From: Myxococcaceae bacterium JPH2 | GTDB lineage: Bacteria; Myxococcota; Myxococcia; Myxococcales; Myxococcaceae | Direction of reading: 5' to 3' | Length of the DNA stretch: 64,000 nucleotides | Assembly: GCA_016458225.1 (NCBI GenBank) | Contig: JAEMGR010000005.1 | Coordinates: 744,001-808,000 of the forward strand | Shown: positions 25,738-35,300 of the stretch, piece by piece | How the letters are laid out: each line of letters starts with the position of its first letter | How positions within the stretch are numbered: position 1 is the first letter of the stretch | The notes under the pieces: generated by a model | What the model was told of the DNA's origin: nothing | The model's input: the letters and a program-made list of their open reading frames with translations, nothing else | The model's database searches: none | Position numbers and translations under genes: made by a program

Positions 25738-26076
25738 GGGCAATGCTCCAGCAATGGGCCGGCGGATTCCGGCGAGACCTTCACTGTTGCAAGCTGAGCG
25801 CCGGGCCCCGCCGCGCCCAGCACGGCCCACCGGTTTCGCGCAGCAGCGCACGCTGGCATCGCGCGCTATCGGTCAGTTCCCTGCGCGCGACGCCGCGACG
25901 TTGTCTGGAGGAAAGGTCCCCTGCCCCGAAGCCGCTCCACGCGCGCGCGAGCCACGCCGCGACGAGCGGAGGGGCACAGCGAGCGGTGACAGGGTCTTCC
26001 CAAGCTGGGAAGCACGTGGCGCAGGGTGTTGCGTCAGCGCTCCCCGCGCTCGTTCACACGTGAGCGGTCCCCACGC
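25738..26076. other. 340-bp gap upstream of the chaperone-usher operon
   Basis: No convincing gene, RNA or repeat. The gap separates the 5' end of the chaperone-usher operon from the 3' end of the beta-lactamase-like gene, both on the minus strand, so it should hold the operon promoter and an upstream terminator. I could not identify a clear sigma-70 or sigma-54 element. Short open frames here have no start signals or domain content. Confidence 0.5.
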
Positions 26077-27024
26077 TCAATCACAGTCGTAGTTCGGAGG
26101 CGCCTCTCCCGGCGCGAGGCGCGAGGGAGCGGGACCGCCCGCCGCCGCGAGCGCCTCGCCACAGTCCAGCGCCGCGTCGCGCGAGAAGTGGCGGTAGAGC
26201 ACGCACGAGGCGCGCTCGATGAAGAAGGCCTGCTTGGGCCAGTCCGGCCCGTGCGCGGCCAGCAGCGCCACCGCGTAGCGCCGGCCATCTGGCAGGGTCA
26301 CCAGCCCCACCTCGTTGAGGACGTTGTAGCGCGCGTCATCCGAGCAACACCCCGGAGGCAGCCAGCCGCCCTTGTGCTGCAACGACGCCCGCGCGGCGGC
26401 GGGCAAGCGCGTGCCCAACCAACCGCCACAGCCCTCGCGCGGCGTGAGCAGCATCCAGGCGCGCAGCCGCTCCGTCCGCTCGGCATCCAGCAACTCGCCC
26501 CGGTCCAGGCGCCGAAGGAAGGACACCGCGTCCGCCGCGCAGAAGTAGTTGTCATTGCCCAGCGCGCGCGGCGAGTTCGTCGCCCAGCGCGGCTTGCCGT
26601 AGTTCCACTTGGTGAGCGCCGTGTGCTCCAGCCCCAGCCCGTGCAGATAGACGTTGATGGCGTCCGGGCCGCCCACCAGGTCGATGACCTCTCCAGAGGC
26701 CTCGTTGTCGGACGTGCGGAAGACCTTCTCCGCGCGCGGCGACACCTGGGACAGCGCCACGTCTCGCAACGCCGCCGCCACCCAGAACACCTTGGCCGAG
26801 CTGGCGGACACATGCGGCACCGTGTCCGCCGCGCCCGCGTACTCGCCCGTGCCCACCTCCTGCACCGCGAGCGCCACGTCCGAGCCCGGAGCCAGCCGCG
26901 CGGCCTCCTGCACGAGCCCGTCCACCACGCCCTGCAACGAGGGCCGAGGCGCCTCCGAGGACACCGGCGCCGTCGCACACCCCAGCACGAGCCCCGCCGT
27001 GCACACCCAAGCCGCGCGCATCAT
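26077..27024 (-). CDS. class A beta-lactamase-like serine hydrolase lipoprotein
   Basis: A 315-residue protein with a lipobox (GLVLGCATA, Cys16). The catalytic set of the penicillin-binding/class A fold is visible: Ser75-x-x-Lys78 (SSAK), Ser105-Asp-Asn (SDN) and a C-terminal HKGG in place of KTG, followed by YNVLNEVGLVTLPDGRRYAVALL. It could be a beta-lactamase, but the KGG box and the gene context (dipeptide epimerase and DUF819 protein) fit a DD-peptidase or muropeptide hydrolase better. The start overlaps the DUF819 stop by one base (TGATG). Confidence 0.82.
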   Translation of the reverse strand: MMRAAWVCTAGLVLGCATAPVSSEAPRPSLQGVVDGLVQEAARLAPGSDVALAVQEVGTGEYAGAADTVPHVSASSAKVFWVAAALRDVALSQVSPRAEKVFRTSDNEASGEVIDLVGGPDAINVYLHGLGLEHTALTKWNYGKPRWATNSPRALGNDNYFCAADAVSFLRRLDRGELLDAERTERLRAWMLLTPREGCGGWLGTRLPAAARASLQHKGGWLPPGCCSDDARYNVLNEVGLVTLPDGRRYAVALLAAHGPDWPKQAFFIERASCVLYRHFSRDAALDCGEALAAAGGPAPSRLAPGEAPPNYDCD

Positions 27025-28232
27025 CAGCCTCCGTGGATGAAGTGGTGCACCTGCTCCAGCACCAACGCCGTCACCAGCCCGCCGTAGGTCCCCAGCACGT
27101 AGCCCAGCACCGCCAGCAGCACACCCACCGGCGCGAGCGCGGGGTGGAACGCCGCCGCCACCACCGACGCGGACGCGGTGCCCCCCACGTTCGCCTGCGA
27201 GCCCACCGCCGCGAAGAACACCGGCGCGCGCAGGTAGCGCCGCACGCCCATGGTGACTCCCGCGTGGATGACCATCCAGAGCGCGCCCACCGCCACCAGC
27301 GCGGGCGCGTCCAGCAGCTTGCGGAACTCCGCCTGGGCTCCGATGGTGGCCACCAGCAGGTAGAGGAACAGCGAGCCCATGCGGCTGGCGCCCGCGCCCT
27401 CCAGCTTCCGCACCGGCGTGAAGGACAGCACCACGCCCGCCGTCGTCACGAGCAGCACCACCCACGTGAAGCCCGTCACCACCGTGCCGATGTCCGGCAG
27501 CCGCGCCGCGAGCGCGGTGGCCGCCACGGTGACGCCGAAGGCGATGGTCACCATCCACATCAGGTCCGGCAGGCTCGCGGGCCGCGCGGTGCCCGCTTGG
27601 AGTCGAGCCGCCTCCTCACGCACCGCCTCCAGCGCGCGCCGGTCCGCGCCGATGCGCGCGTCCATGGCCAGCTCCCGACCCGCGAAGGACAGCAGCACCG
27701 CCGTCCACACGTTGGAGACGCCCACGTCCACCACCACCATCATGCTGAGGATGCTGTCGAGCGCGCCCACGCTCTGGCCAATGGCCACGAAGTTCGCGCT
27801 GCCGCCAATCCACGAACCGCTGAGCGCCGCGAGCCCCTTCCACGCCTGGTCCCCCAGCTCCGCCGGCACCAGCCGCCCGAGCACGAGGTACGCCAGCGGA
27901 CCGCCCACCATGATGCCCAGCGTGCCCGCCAGGAAGAGCACCACCGCGTCGCGACCGAGCCTCGCGATGCCGGGCAGGTCCACCGAGAGCACCAGCAACA
28001 CGAGACTGCCGGGCAGCAGGTACGTCCGCACGAAGCGGTACAGCTCCGACTGCGTGGGGATGACGCCCAGGTTCGACAAGAGCGTGGGCACGAAGTACGC
28101 GAACACCAGCAGCGGCACGACCTGGAACAGCCGGCCTCCCGCCCGCGTCCGCTCCACCGCGTAGAGCGCCGACAGCACGGTGAGCAGCACGGCCAGCACC
28201 GCCATCGGGTCCTGGATGAGCGCGGCCTTCAT
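27024..28232 (-). CDS. DUF819 family multi-pass membrane protein (putative transporter)
   Basis: A 402-residue membrane protein with about ten to eleven hydrophobic helices, in two similar halves. The DUF819 signature is clear: ALSGSWIGGSANFVAIGQSV in the middle and VGSQANVGGTASASVVAAAF near the C-terminus, giving the paired GGSANF/GGTASA re-entrant-like motifs. Its ATG overlaps the epimerase stop (ATGA) and its stop overlaps the serine hydrolase ATG. DUF819 proteins resemble secondary transporters; transport of murein peptides or D-amino-acid-containing dipeptides is inferred from the coupled epimerase. Confidence 0.85.
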   Translation of the reverse strand: MKAALIQDPMAVLAVLLTVLSALYAVERTRAGGRLFQVVPLLVFAYFVPTLLSNLGVIPTQSELYRFVRTYLLPGSLVLLVLSVDLPGIARLGRDAVVLFLAGTLGIMVGGPLAYLVLGRLVPAELGDQAWKGLAALSGSWIGGSANFVAIGQSVGALDSILSMMVVVDVGVSNVWTAVLLSFAGRELAMDARIGADRRALEAVREEAARLQAGTARPASLPDLMWMVTIAFGVTVAATALAARLPDIGTVVTGFTWVVLLVTTAGVVLSFTPVRKLEGAGASRMGSLFLYLLVATIGAQAEFRKLLDAPALVAVGALWMVIHAGVTMGVRRYLRAPVFFAAVGSQANVGGTASASVVAAAFHPALAPVGVLLAVLGYVLGTYGGLVTALVLEQVHHFIHGG

Positions 28233-29257
28233 GAAGCGGCCCGGAGTTCGACGCCCAGTCCGGCGCCGCTCCCGAGCTGGATGCGCCCCGCCACCACGGG
28301 GTGCCCCACGAAGGGGTCCTCCGCCAGCAGCAGGTTGCCGTCCAGGTCCACCCAGTCCACCAGCGGCGCGAGCTGCGCGCCCGCCGCGATGCCCACGCCC
28401 GTCTCCACCATGCAGCCCAGCATCACCTTCAGCCCGCACGCGCGCGCGGTCTCGATGATGCGCAGCGCCTCGCGGATGCCACCGCACTTCTGCAGCTTCA
28501 CGTTGATGCCGTGGTAGCCCTCCACCAGCCGAGGCACGTCGCCCGCCATGGACAGGGCCTCGTCCGCCACCAGGGGCAGGGGCGAGCGCGCGCGCAGCCA
28601 CTTCGCGCCCTCCACGTCCGCCGCGGGCAGCGGCTGCTCCACCAACTCCACGCCCTGCGAGGCCAACCACTCGATGTGCGCCAGCGCCTCATCGGGGCGC
28701 CACGCCTCGTTGGCGTCCACGCGGATGGGCTGCCGCGTGTGGGCCCGCACGGCGCCGAACGTCTCACGCACGCGCTCCGCGCCCAGCTTCACCTTGAGGA
28801 CCGCGAAGTCCGCCGCCTCGCGGACCTTGAGCGCGAGCGCCTCGGGCACATCGATGCCGATGGACATGGACGTGGCCGGCATCCGCGTCGGCGTGACGCC
28901 CAGCATCCGATACAGCGGCGCGCCCAAGAGCTTCCCCGCCAGGTCATGCAGCGCGAGGTCCACGGCCGCCTTCGCCGCGTGGTTGCCGGGCAGCGCCGCC
29001 TCCAGCGCTTCGGAGAGGTCGCGAAAGCAGCGCGGGTCACGCCCCTCCAATACCGGGGCCAGCACCTGGAGCGCGGCGGTCACCGTCTCCGCGGACTCGC
29101 CATAGCGCACGTTGGGCGCGGCCTCGCCGTGGCCCACGTGGCCCTCGGCGCGGAGCTCCACGAGCACGTTGCGCTTCGAGGTGCTCGTCCCTCGCGCGAT
29201 GGTCCAGGCGTGACGCAGCGGCAGCTCGACGGTGCGAAAACTCAGAGGTGCGGACAT
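28229..29257 (-). CDS. dipeptide epimerase (L-Ala-D/L-Glu epimerase type), enolase superfamily
   Basis: A 342-residue muconate-lactonizing/AEE-subgroup enzyme. Catalytic residues are in place: KxK at Lys155/Lys157 (VLKVKLG), metal ligands Asp181 (RVDANEAW), Glu207 (VEQPL) and Asp232 (ADEAL), and the C-terminal lysine in NVKLQKCGG (Lys254 or Lys257). The N-terminal capping domain begins VELPLRHAWTIARGTST, typical of AEE. It would epimerise L-Ala-D-Glu from murein to L-Ala-L-Glu for reuse, though related dipeptide specificities are possible. It is first in a tightly overlapping three-gene operon. Confidence 0.88.
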   Translation of the reverse strand: MSAPLSFRTVELPLRHAWTIARGTSTSKRNVLVELRAEGHVGHGEAAPNVRYGESAETVTAALQVLAPVLEGRDPRCFRDLSEALEAALPGNHAAKAAVDLALHDLAGKLLGAPLYRMLGVTPTRMPATSMSIGIDVPEALALKVREAADFAVLKVKLGAERVRETFGAVRAHTRQPIRVDANEAWRPDEALAHIEWLASQGVELVEQPLPAADVEGAKWLRARSPLPLVADEALSMAGDVPRLVEGYHGINVKLQKCGGIREALRIIETARACGLKVMLGCMVETGVGIAAGAQLAPLVDWVDLDGNLLLAEDPFVGHPVVAGRIQLGSGAGLGVELRAAS

Positions 29258-29422
29258 CGGTGCGGTCTCCCGTTGCGGAGGCTCGACACGCGGGCGTTCA
29301 AGCCACCCCCGCGCACGAGCCCCATCTCGACTTCTCCTCGCTTCGAGCCTCGACCCGCGCGCCCACCGTGACGCCCCTCCAGAATCCGTTGCCCCCGCGA
29401 CCGCGTGTCGTGGTGCGCACGC

Positions 29423-29428
29423 TACAAT
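29423..29428 (+). promoter_or_regulatory. candidate -10 box for the M20 peptidase gene
   Basis: TACAAT lies about 38 nt before the chosen start at 29466, in the 208-bp gap shared with the divergent epimerase operon. No -35 at proper spacing was convincing. The rest of the gap shows nothing else. Confidence 0.3.
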
Positions 29429-29465
29429 GAACCCGCGTCCTCCACCCGCGTTCCGCACGGTTGCC

Positions 29466-30887
29466 ATGCGCTCCTTGCTTTGTCTCTGGTTGATCCTCAT
29501 CCCCGGGCTCTGCCTCGCGGATGGTCCCCGCGAGGCCGCGGAGATGCGCGCGCTGCTCGCGGAGCTGGTCGCCGCTGACACCTCCAATCCTCCCGGCAAC
29601 GAGGTCGCGGCGGCCCGAGTCGCGGCGCGGTGGCTGAAAGAAGCGGGCATCGAGTCGGAGCTCCTCGAGCCCTCGCCTGGACGCGGCAACCTCCTGGCGC
29701 GACTGAAGGGAAAGGGCGCAGGTCGGCCCGTGCTGGTGGTGGCGCATCTGGACACCGTGCCCGCCGTGCGCGCCGAGTGGGAGAGCGACCCGTGGGTCCT
29801 CACCGAGAAGAACGGCCTGCTCTACGGCCGCGGCGTCCAGGACAACAAAGGCATGGTGGCCGCCAGCGTCCTCGCGCTGCGTCGGCTGAAGCGCGAGGGC
29901 ACGCCCCTGTCGCGCGACGTGGTGCTCTACCTGGGCGCGGATGAGGAGGTGGGCTCCGGTCAGGGCCTGGACTGGATGCTGGAGCACCGGCCCGAGCTGC
30001 GCGAGGCGGAGTTCGCGCTCAACGAGGGCGGCCTCACGGAGCTGACCCGCGACCGGCGCCGCGTGCTCTTCGTCGCCGTGCAGGCCGCGGAGCGCGTGTC
30101 GCGCAACGTCGTCCTGAGGGCGAAGGGCCCCGGAGGCCACTCGTCCGCGCCGCCCGTGGAGCCGGGCCCCCTGGTGCGCGTGGCGCAAGCGGTGGCGCGC
30201 GTGGGCACGCTCACCTTTCCCGCGCGCCTGACGCCCGCCACCCGCCTCCACGTCCAGGGCCGCGCCGCCGTCACGCCGGGCGAGCTGGGACAAGCGCTGC
30301 GCCGCATCGCCGCCGCGCCGGACGCTCCCGCCCAGGAGGACGTGGACACCGTCGCGCGCCTGGAGCCCGCGCTGGGCGCGGTCCTGCGCACCACCTGCGT
30401 GCCCACCCTCTTCCAAGCGGGCACGCGCCCCAACGTCATCCCCGCCTCCGCCGAGGCCACGCTCAACTGCCGCCTGCTGCCCGATGATGACGCCCGCGCC
30501 GTTCGCGAGCGCATCGTCGCCACCATCGCGGACCCCACCCTCCAGGTGGACATGGACGTGAGTCCGCCCGACTCGCCCATGTCCCCCGTGGGAGACAACG
30601 CGCTGTTCCGCGCCGTGACGTCCGCCGCCGCGCGCGTGTGGCCCGGGGTGCCCGTCATCCCCCGCATGTCCACCGGCACCACCGAGTCCGCCACGCTGCG
30701 CCGCGCGGGCATCCACGCGTATGGCATCGACCTGTTCGCGCTCACGCCCGACGACGCGCGCACCGCCCACGCGCCCGGCGAGCGCATCCCCGTGGGGTCG
30801 CTGCAACCCGGCGCGGAGTACGTCTACCTGACGCTGAAGCACCTCGCGAAGGAGGGTGCGACGCCGAAGTCCGCGGGCTCCTTGTGA
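29466..30887 (+). CDS. secreted M20 family metallopeptidase
   Basis: A 473-residue zinc peptidase from the ATG at 29466, chosen because it gives a clean signal peptide (SLLCLWLILIPGLCLADG); an ATG 39 bp upstream lies inside a TACAAT that may be the -10 box. M20 metal-binding motifs are visible: VVAHLDTVP, GRGVQDNKGM, the catalytic Glu pair in GADEEVGSGQ, LNEGG (Asn at a usual Asp position), and a late His in TAHAPGERIP. The dimerisation domain carries GPGGHSSAPP. Likely a carboxypeptidase or aminoacylase acting in the periplasm or outside. The C39-like gene follows after 31 bp. Confidence 0.85.
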   Translation: MRSLLCLWLILIPGLCLADGPREAAEMRALLAELVAADTSNPPGNEVAAARVAARWLKEAGIESELLEPSPGRGNLLARLKGKGAGRPVLVVAHLDTVPAVRAEWESDPWVLTEKNGLLYGRGVQDNKGMVAASVLALRRLKREGTPLSRDVVLYLGADEEVGSGQGLDWMLEHRPELREAEFALNEGGLTELTRDRRRVLFVAVQAAERVSRNVVLRAKGPGGHSSAPPVEPGPLVRVAQAVARVGTLTFPARLTPATRLHVQGRAAVTPGELGQALRRIAAAPDAPAQEDVDTVARLEPALGAVLRTTCVPTLFQAGTRPNVIPASAEATLNCRLLPDDDARAVRERIVATIADPTLQVDMDVSPPDSPMSPVGDNALFRAVTSAAARVWPGVPVIPRMSTGTTESATLRRAGIHAYGIDLFALTPDDARTAHAPGERIPVGSLQPGAEYVYLTLKHLAKEGATPKSAGSL

Positions 30888-30918
30888 GGGCCGCGCCGCG
30901 CCTGACAGACTCGCGCGC

Positions 30919-32172
30919 GTGAACGCACGCGCCCGCTGGCTGACCGCCTTGTTGCTCTCCCTCGCGACGGCATGCGCCTCGCAGCCGCCCTCGTCGCTCC
31001 CGGGTTCCTCCACCGATGACGGCCCCACCACGCGCCAGTGGCGGCGCGGCGCGGAGGCGCGGGACTTCGAGCGCTTCACGCGCGACGGCACGACCCTCAC
31101 GGCGGACGGCGCGCTCGTCCTGGGCGACACGGCCCACGCGAGCACGGTGCCCTTCCCCACCGGCGCGCCACCGGACGCGGGCACCGGCGCCACGCTCGAC
31201 GCCTATCGCGTAGGCACGGCGGTCTCCGAGGTTCAGGCCGTCTCGGGAGGCTTCGACAGCGTCGTGCCGTCGTTCGAGGCGCAGACGCCGCCGGGCACCT
31301 GGGTGCAGGTCTGGGTGGCCGCGCGCATCGAGGGGCAATGGACGCGCGACTACGAGCTGGGCGTGTGGGCCTCCGAGCGGGACACCGTGTCGCGCCACAG
31401 CGTGAACGCACAGGAGGATGCGGACGGCACCGTGTCCACGGACACGCTGAACCTGAAGCGCCGCGCGGACGCCTTGCGCGTGACGGTGGGCCTCTACTCC
31501 ACGCGGCCGGAGGCGAGCCCTCGCGTGCGCGCGCTCTCCGCCGCGGTGACGGACACCCGCCGCACGGCCGAGGACTCGGCCTCCGAGCGCACGGCGTGGG
31601 GCACCGCGCTGGAGGTGCCGGGGTACTCGCAGATGCTCTATCCGGACGGCGGCGAGGTCTGGTGCTCGCCCACGTCCACCACGATGTTGCTGGGCTACTG
31701 GAGCCGCAAGCTGGGCCGCGCCAACCTGGAGGAGCCCGTGCCCCAGGCCGCGGCGCACACGTATGACGTCGCGTACCAGGGCACGGGGAACTGGAGCTTC
31801 AACACCGCCTACGCCTCGGCGCGCGGCAGCGGCGAACTGCAGGGACTGGTGGCCCGGCTCGACACCTTCGCGCAGGTGGAGCGCCTCATCGCGGCGGGAA
31901 TCCCGGTGAGCATCAGCATCGCGTTCGAGGAGGGCCAGCTCACGGGCGCGCCCTCGCGGCGCACGGACGGACACCTCATCGTCGTGCGCGGCTTCACGCC
32001 CGAGGGAGACGTCCTCTGCAACGACCCCGCGGCCCGCAGCAACGAGGGCACGGCCGTCACCTACCGGCGCTCGGAGCTGTGGCGAGCGTGGAGACACTCG
32101 CGCGGCGCGGCGTATGTCCTGTGGCCCACGGGCACGCCGCTGCCTCCCGACGTGGTGGAGTGGCTGCGCTAG
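30919..32172 (+). CDS. C39-like cysteine peptidase lipoprotein
   Basis: A 417-residue protein starting at GTG 30919 with a lipoprotein signal (LLLSLATACAS, Cys19). The C-terminal half is a Peptidase_C39_2-type papain fold: catalytic Cys in VWCSPTSTTMLLGYW, catalytic His in TDGHLIVVRGF, and the following Asn/Asp in LCNDPAA. The N-terminal 200 residues form a separate beta-rich region (FEAQTPPGTWVQVWVAAR). Probably a surface or periplasmic peptidase acting on peptides or murein stems. CAGACT ends 7 nt before the GTG and no Shine-Dalgarno is seen, so it may be leaderless or read from the M20 gene. Confidence 0.82.
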   Translation: MNARARWLTALLLSLATACASQPPSSLPGSSTDDGPTTRQWRRGAEARDFERFTRDGTTLTADGALVLGDTAHASTVPFPTGAPPDAGTGATLDAYRVGTAVSEVQAVSGGFDSVVPSFEAQTPPGTWVQVWVAARIEGQWTRDYELGVWASERDTVSRHSVNAQEDADGTVSTDTLNLKRRADALRVTVGLYSTRPEASPRVRALSAAVTDTRRTAEDSASERTAWGTALEVPGYSQMLYPDGGEVWCSPTSTTMLLGYWSRKLGRANLEEPVPQAAAHTYDVAYQGTGNWSFNTAYASARGSGELQGLVARLDTFAQVERLIAAGIPVSISIAFEEGQLTGAPSRRTDGHLIVVRGFTPEGDVLCNDPAARSNEGTAVTYRRSELWRAWRHSRGAAYVLWPTGTPLPPDVVEWLR

Positions 32173-32328
32173 CGAGACCGGCAGAGAGGCGGCGCGCTCG
32201 CTCCGCCTGCTCGCCCCGGTGCTTCGCGCCCTGAAATCGCGACGCCGCGGTGTTCAGCTAGGCGGGGAGCCGTCGCCGCGCGAGCAGCACTGCCGTGGCC
32301 TCGGCTCCCACCACCGCGGGAGTCGAGG

Positions 32329-35300
32329 ATGTTGCAGTCCCTCTGCGACAGGGGTGTGCGGGAAATCCATCGCGGGCACCGGTACCTCGTGTTGCGAGGA
32401 CACCTGCCGGGCGGTGAGCTCCGGGTCATCAAGCAGGTGCGCGCCGGGCCGCTCGCGGTGGGCAGCGGCGCCATGCTGCGGCACGAGTACGCGCTGCTGC
32501 GGTCCCTGCAAGGAGGCATCCCGGGGGTGGCCCGCCCGGTCGCGCTGGAGGAGGACGCGGCGCATCGGCCCGTGCTCGTCCTGGAGGACGTGGGCCCGGA
32601 GAACCTCCAGCAGTGGACGCGGCGCCGGCCCGTGACGGTGGAGACCTTCCTGACCATGGCCACGCAGCTCGCGGCCATCGTCGCGCGGCTGCACCGTCAG
32701 CACGTCATCCATCGCGACCTCAACCCCACCAACATCGTGGTGGCCGCTGGCGGCGGGCAGGTCACCCTCATCGACTTCGACCTGTCCACGAAGGTCTCCG
32801 GCCTGTCGCCGCCCGACGAGAGCCCCGGGGAGCTGCCGTGGGCCCTGCCCTACGTGTCCCCCGAGCAGACCGGGCGGATGAGCCGGCCCATCGACCATCG
32901 CGCCGACCTCTACTCGCTGGGCGCGACGTTCTACGAGCTGCTCACGGGCCAGCCCCCCTTCCTCGCCACGGATCCCGCCGAGCTGGTGCACGCGCACCTC
33001 GCGCGCCCGCCGGTCCCTCCCACGTTCGCCAACCCCACCGTGCCGCAGCCGCTGTCGGACATCGTGCTGCGGCTGCTCGCGAAGATGCCCGAGGCGCGCT
33101 ACCAGAGCGCGGAGGCCCTCCTCGCGGACCTGGAGGAAGCGCGCCGCCGCTGGAGCACGGGACGCGCGGAGTCCTTCGAGCTGGGACGCGTGGACCTTGC
33201 CCGACAGCTCGTCGTCTCCGAGCACCTCCACGGACGCGAGCGCGAACAAGCCGAGCTGAGCGCGGCCCTGGAGCGCGTGCGCCACGGCCCCAGTGAGACG
33301 GTGCTCATCACCGGCAACGCGGGCGTGGGCAAGTCGTCGCTCGTCCGAGACCTCCAGCGCCGGGCCCCCCCGGGAGACCGCTTCCTCTTCGGGAAGTTCA
33401 ACGCGCTCCAGGGCAACGTTCCCTATGCCGCGTTCGTGGAGTCCTTCCAGTCACTCTTCCACGCGCTGCGCGAGGAGCCCGAGTCTGTGCGCGAGCTGCT
33501 GCGGCGACGCCTGCTCGACGCGGTGGGGGACTCGCTGCGCGTCATCCGCGACGTCGTGCCGGAGCTGGAGTCCTTGATGGGCGCCCTGCCTCCGCCTCCG
33601 GAGCTGGGCGCGGTGGAGGCCGCCGCGCGATTCCACCTCGCGTTCCAGTCCTTCGTCCAGGCGCTCCCCGAGCCCGGTCAGACGCTGGTGCTCTTCCTGG
33701 ACGACCTCCAGTGGGCGGACTCCGGTTCGCTCCAGCTCCTGCAGAGCCTGATGCGAGACCCCGACTCGCGGCGGGTGCTGCTGGTCGCGGCCTACCGCCC
33801 CGATGAGGTCGAACCCGAGCATCCGCTCGCGCACGTGCTGGCCGCCCTGCGCATCCCGCAGGTGATGCGACACCAGACCCTCGCGCTCGCGCCGCTGACC
33901 CTGGAAGCGCTCACGCGATTGTGCGCGGAGACCTTCCGCCGCGCGCCCGAGGGGGTCTGTCCGCTCGCGGATCTCCTGCTGCGCAAGACCGCGGGCAACC
34001 CCCTCTTCATCCGCCGCCTCCTGCGCGACCTGCACCAGGATGGCCTGCTCAGCTTCGACCTGGAGCGGGGCGTCTGGGATTGGGACCTCGCGCGGCTGGA
34101 ACGGGTGGAGGTGACGGAGAACGTGGTCGAGCTGATGCGCGACTCCATCCGCCGACTCCCACCGCGCGCCCAGGACGTGCTCAAGGTCGCCGCGTGCCTG
34201 GGAGACCGCGTGGAACTCTGGCTGCTGTCCGCGCTGGTGGGCGCACCCGAGGACGAGTCCGCCTCCGCGCTGTGGAGCATCCTGCGCGAGGGCCTGCTCA
34301 TCCCCGAGCAGGAGGCGCCTCGTGCCCTGCGCGTGGACGGCCCACCGCTGCCGGGAGCCCCTCCGCCTCAGGACGCCACGTACCGCTTCGCGCACGACCG
34401 CGTCCGGCAAGCCGCCTACGCCCTGCTGTCGGACACGCAGCGAAAGCGACTGCATCGCGAGGCGGGGCGCCTGCTCTTGCGAGGAGCCTCGGGTGAGCTG
34501 CTCGATGCGCGGCTGTTCGCCGTGGTGGACCACCTCCACCTGGGCGCGGAGGCCGTGAGCGGATCCGCGGAGCGACTGCAATGGGTGGGGCTCAATGGTC
34601 AGGCGGGCCGCAAGGCCAAGGCGGCCTCCGCGTTCGGCGAGGGACTGGTGTACCTCTTGCGCGCCATCGACCTCCTGCCCCCCTCGCTGTGGCCGTCCCG
34701 CCGCGCCCAGGTGTTCTCCCTGCATCAGGACGCGGCGCTGTGCGCGTACCACTCGGGCGAGCCCGCGCTGGCCACGCGGCTGGTGCGCACCGCGCTGGAG
34801 CACGCCGCGAACCGGTTGGAGCAGGTGGACCTCTATGCCCTCCAGACGCTCGCGAGCCTGGCGAACGCGGACCTGGCGCAGGCCGCGCACTGGGGGCAAG
34901 CGGGGCTGAGCCTCTTCGGGGTGGAGTTCCCAGAGCACGACCGCGAGGCCGCGCTGGCGGCGGAGCTGGCCGCCGTGCCCGGCAACATGCGAGGCCGCTC
35001 CCCGGAGGAGCTGCTGAGCGCGCCGCGCATGGAGAACCCCGAGCACCTCGCGCGCGTGAGACTCCTGTCGGAGTTCATCAGCGCGGCGCTGCTGCTGGAC
35101 CCCACCCTCTTTGCCCTGGCCAACACCCGCGCCTTGAACCTCCTGCTGACCGAGGGCAACGCGCCGTGGGCGCCCGTGGTGTACGCCGGCCACGGCATGG
35201 TGCTGGCGACACTCGGAGACCTGGAGGGTGGCAACGCCTTCGGGAACCTGGGCGTGGAGCTGGCGCGGCGTATGGGGGATGCGCGCATGGAGTGCCGCGC

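Noticed and set aside
25743-26063. Small plus-strand frame in the gap before the chaperone-usher operon
   Set aside because: No start signal, no domain, Arg/Ala-rich; probably non-coding upstream region.
26077-27024. Calling this gene an antibiotic-resistance beta-lactamase
   Set aside because: SxxK and SDN fit, but KTG is replaced by KGG and the gene is fused by overlap to murein-salvage-type genes, so resistance is not the best-supported role.
27033-28517. A 494-codon plus-strand frame opposite the DUF819 gene
   Set aside because: His/Arg-rich shadow; the minus strand encodes a clear membrane protein.
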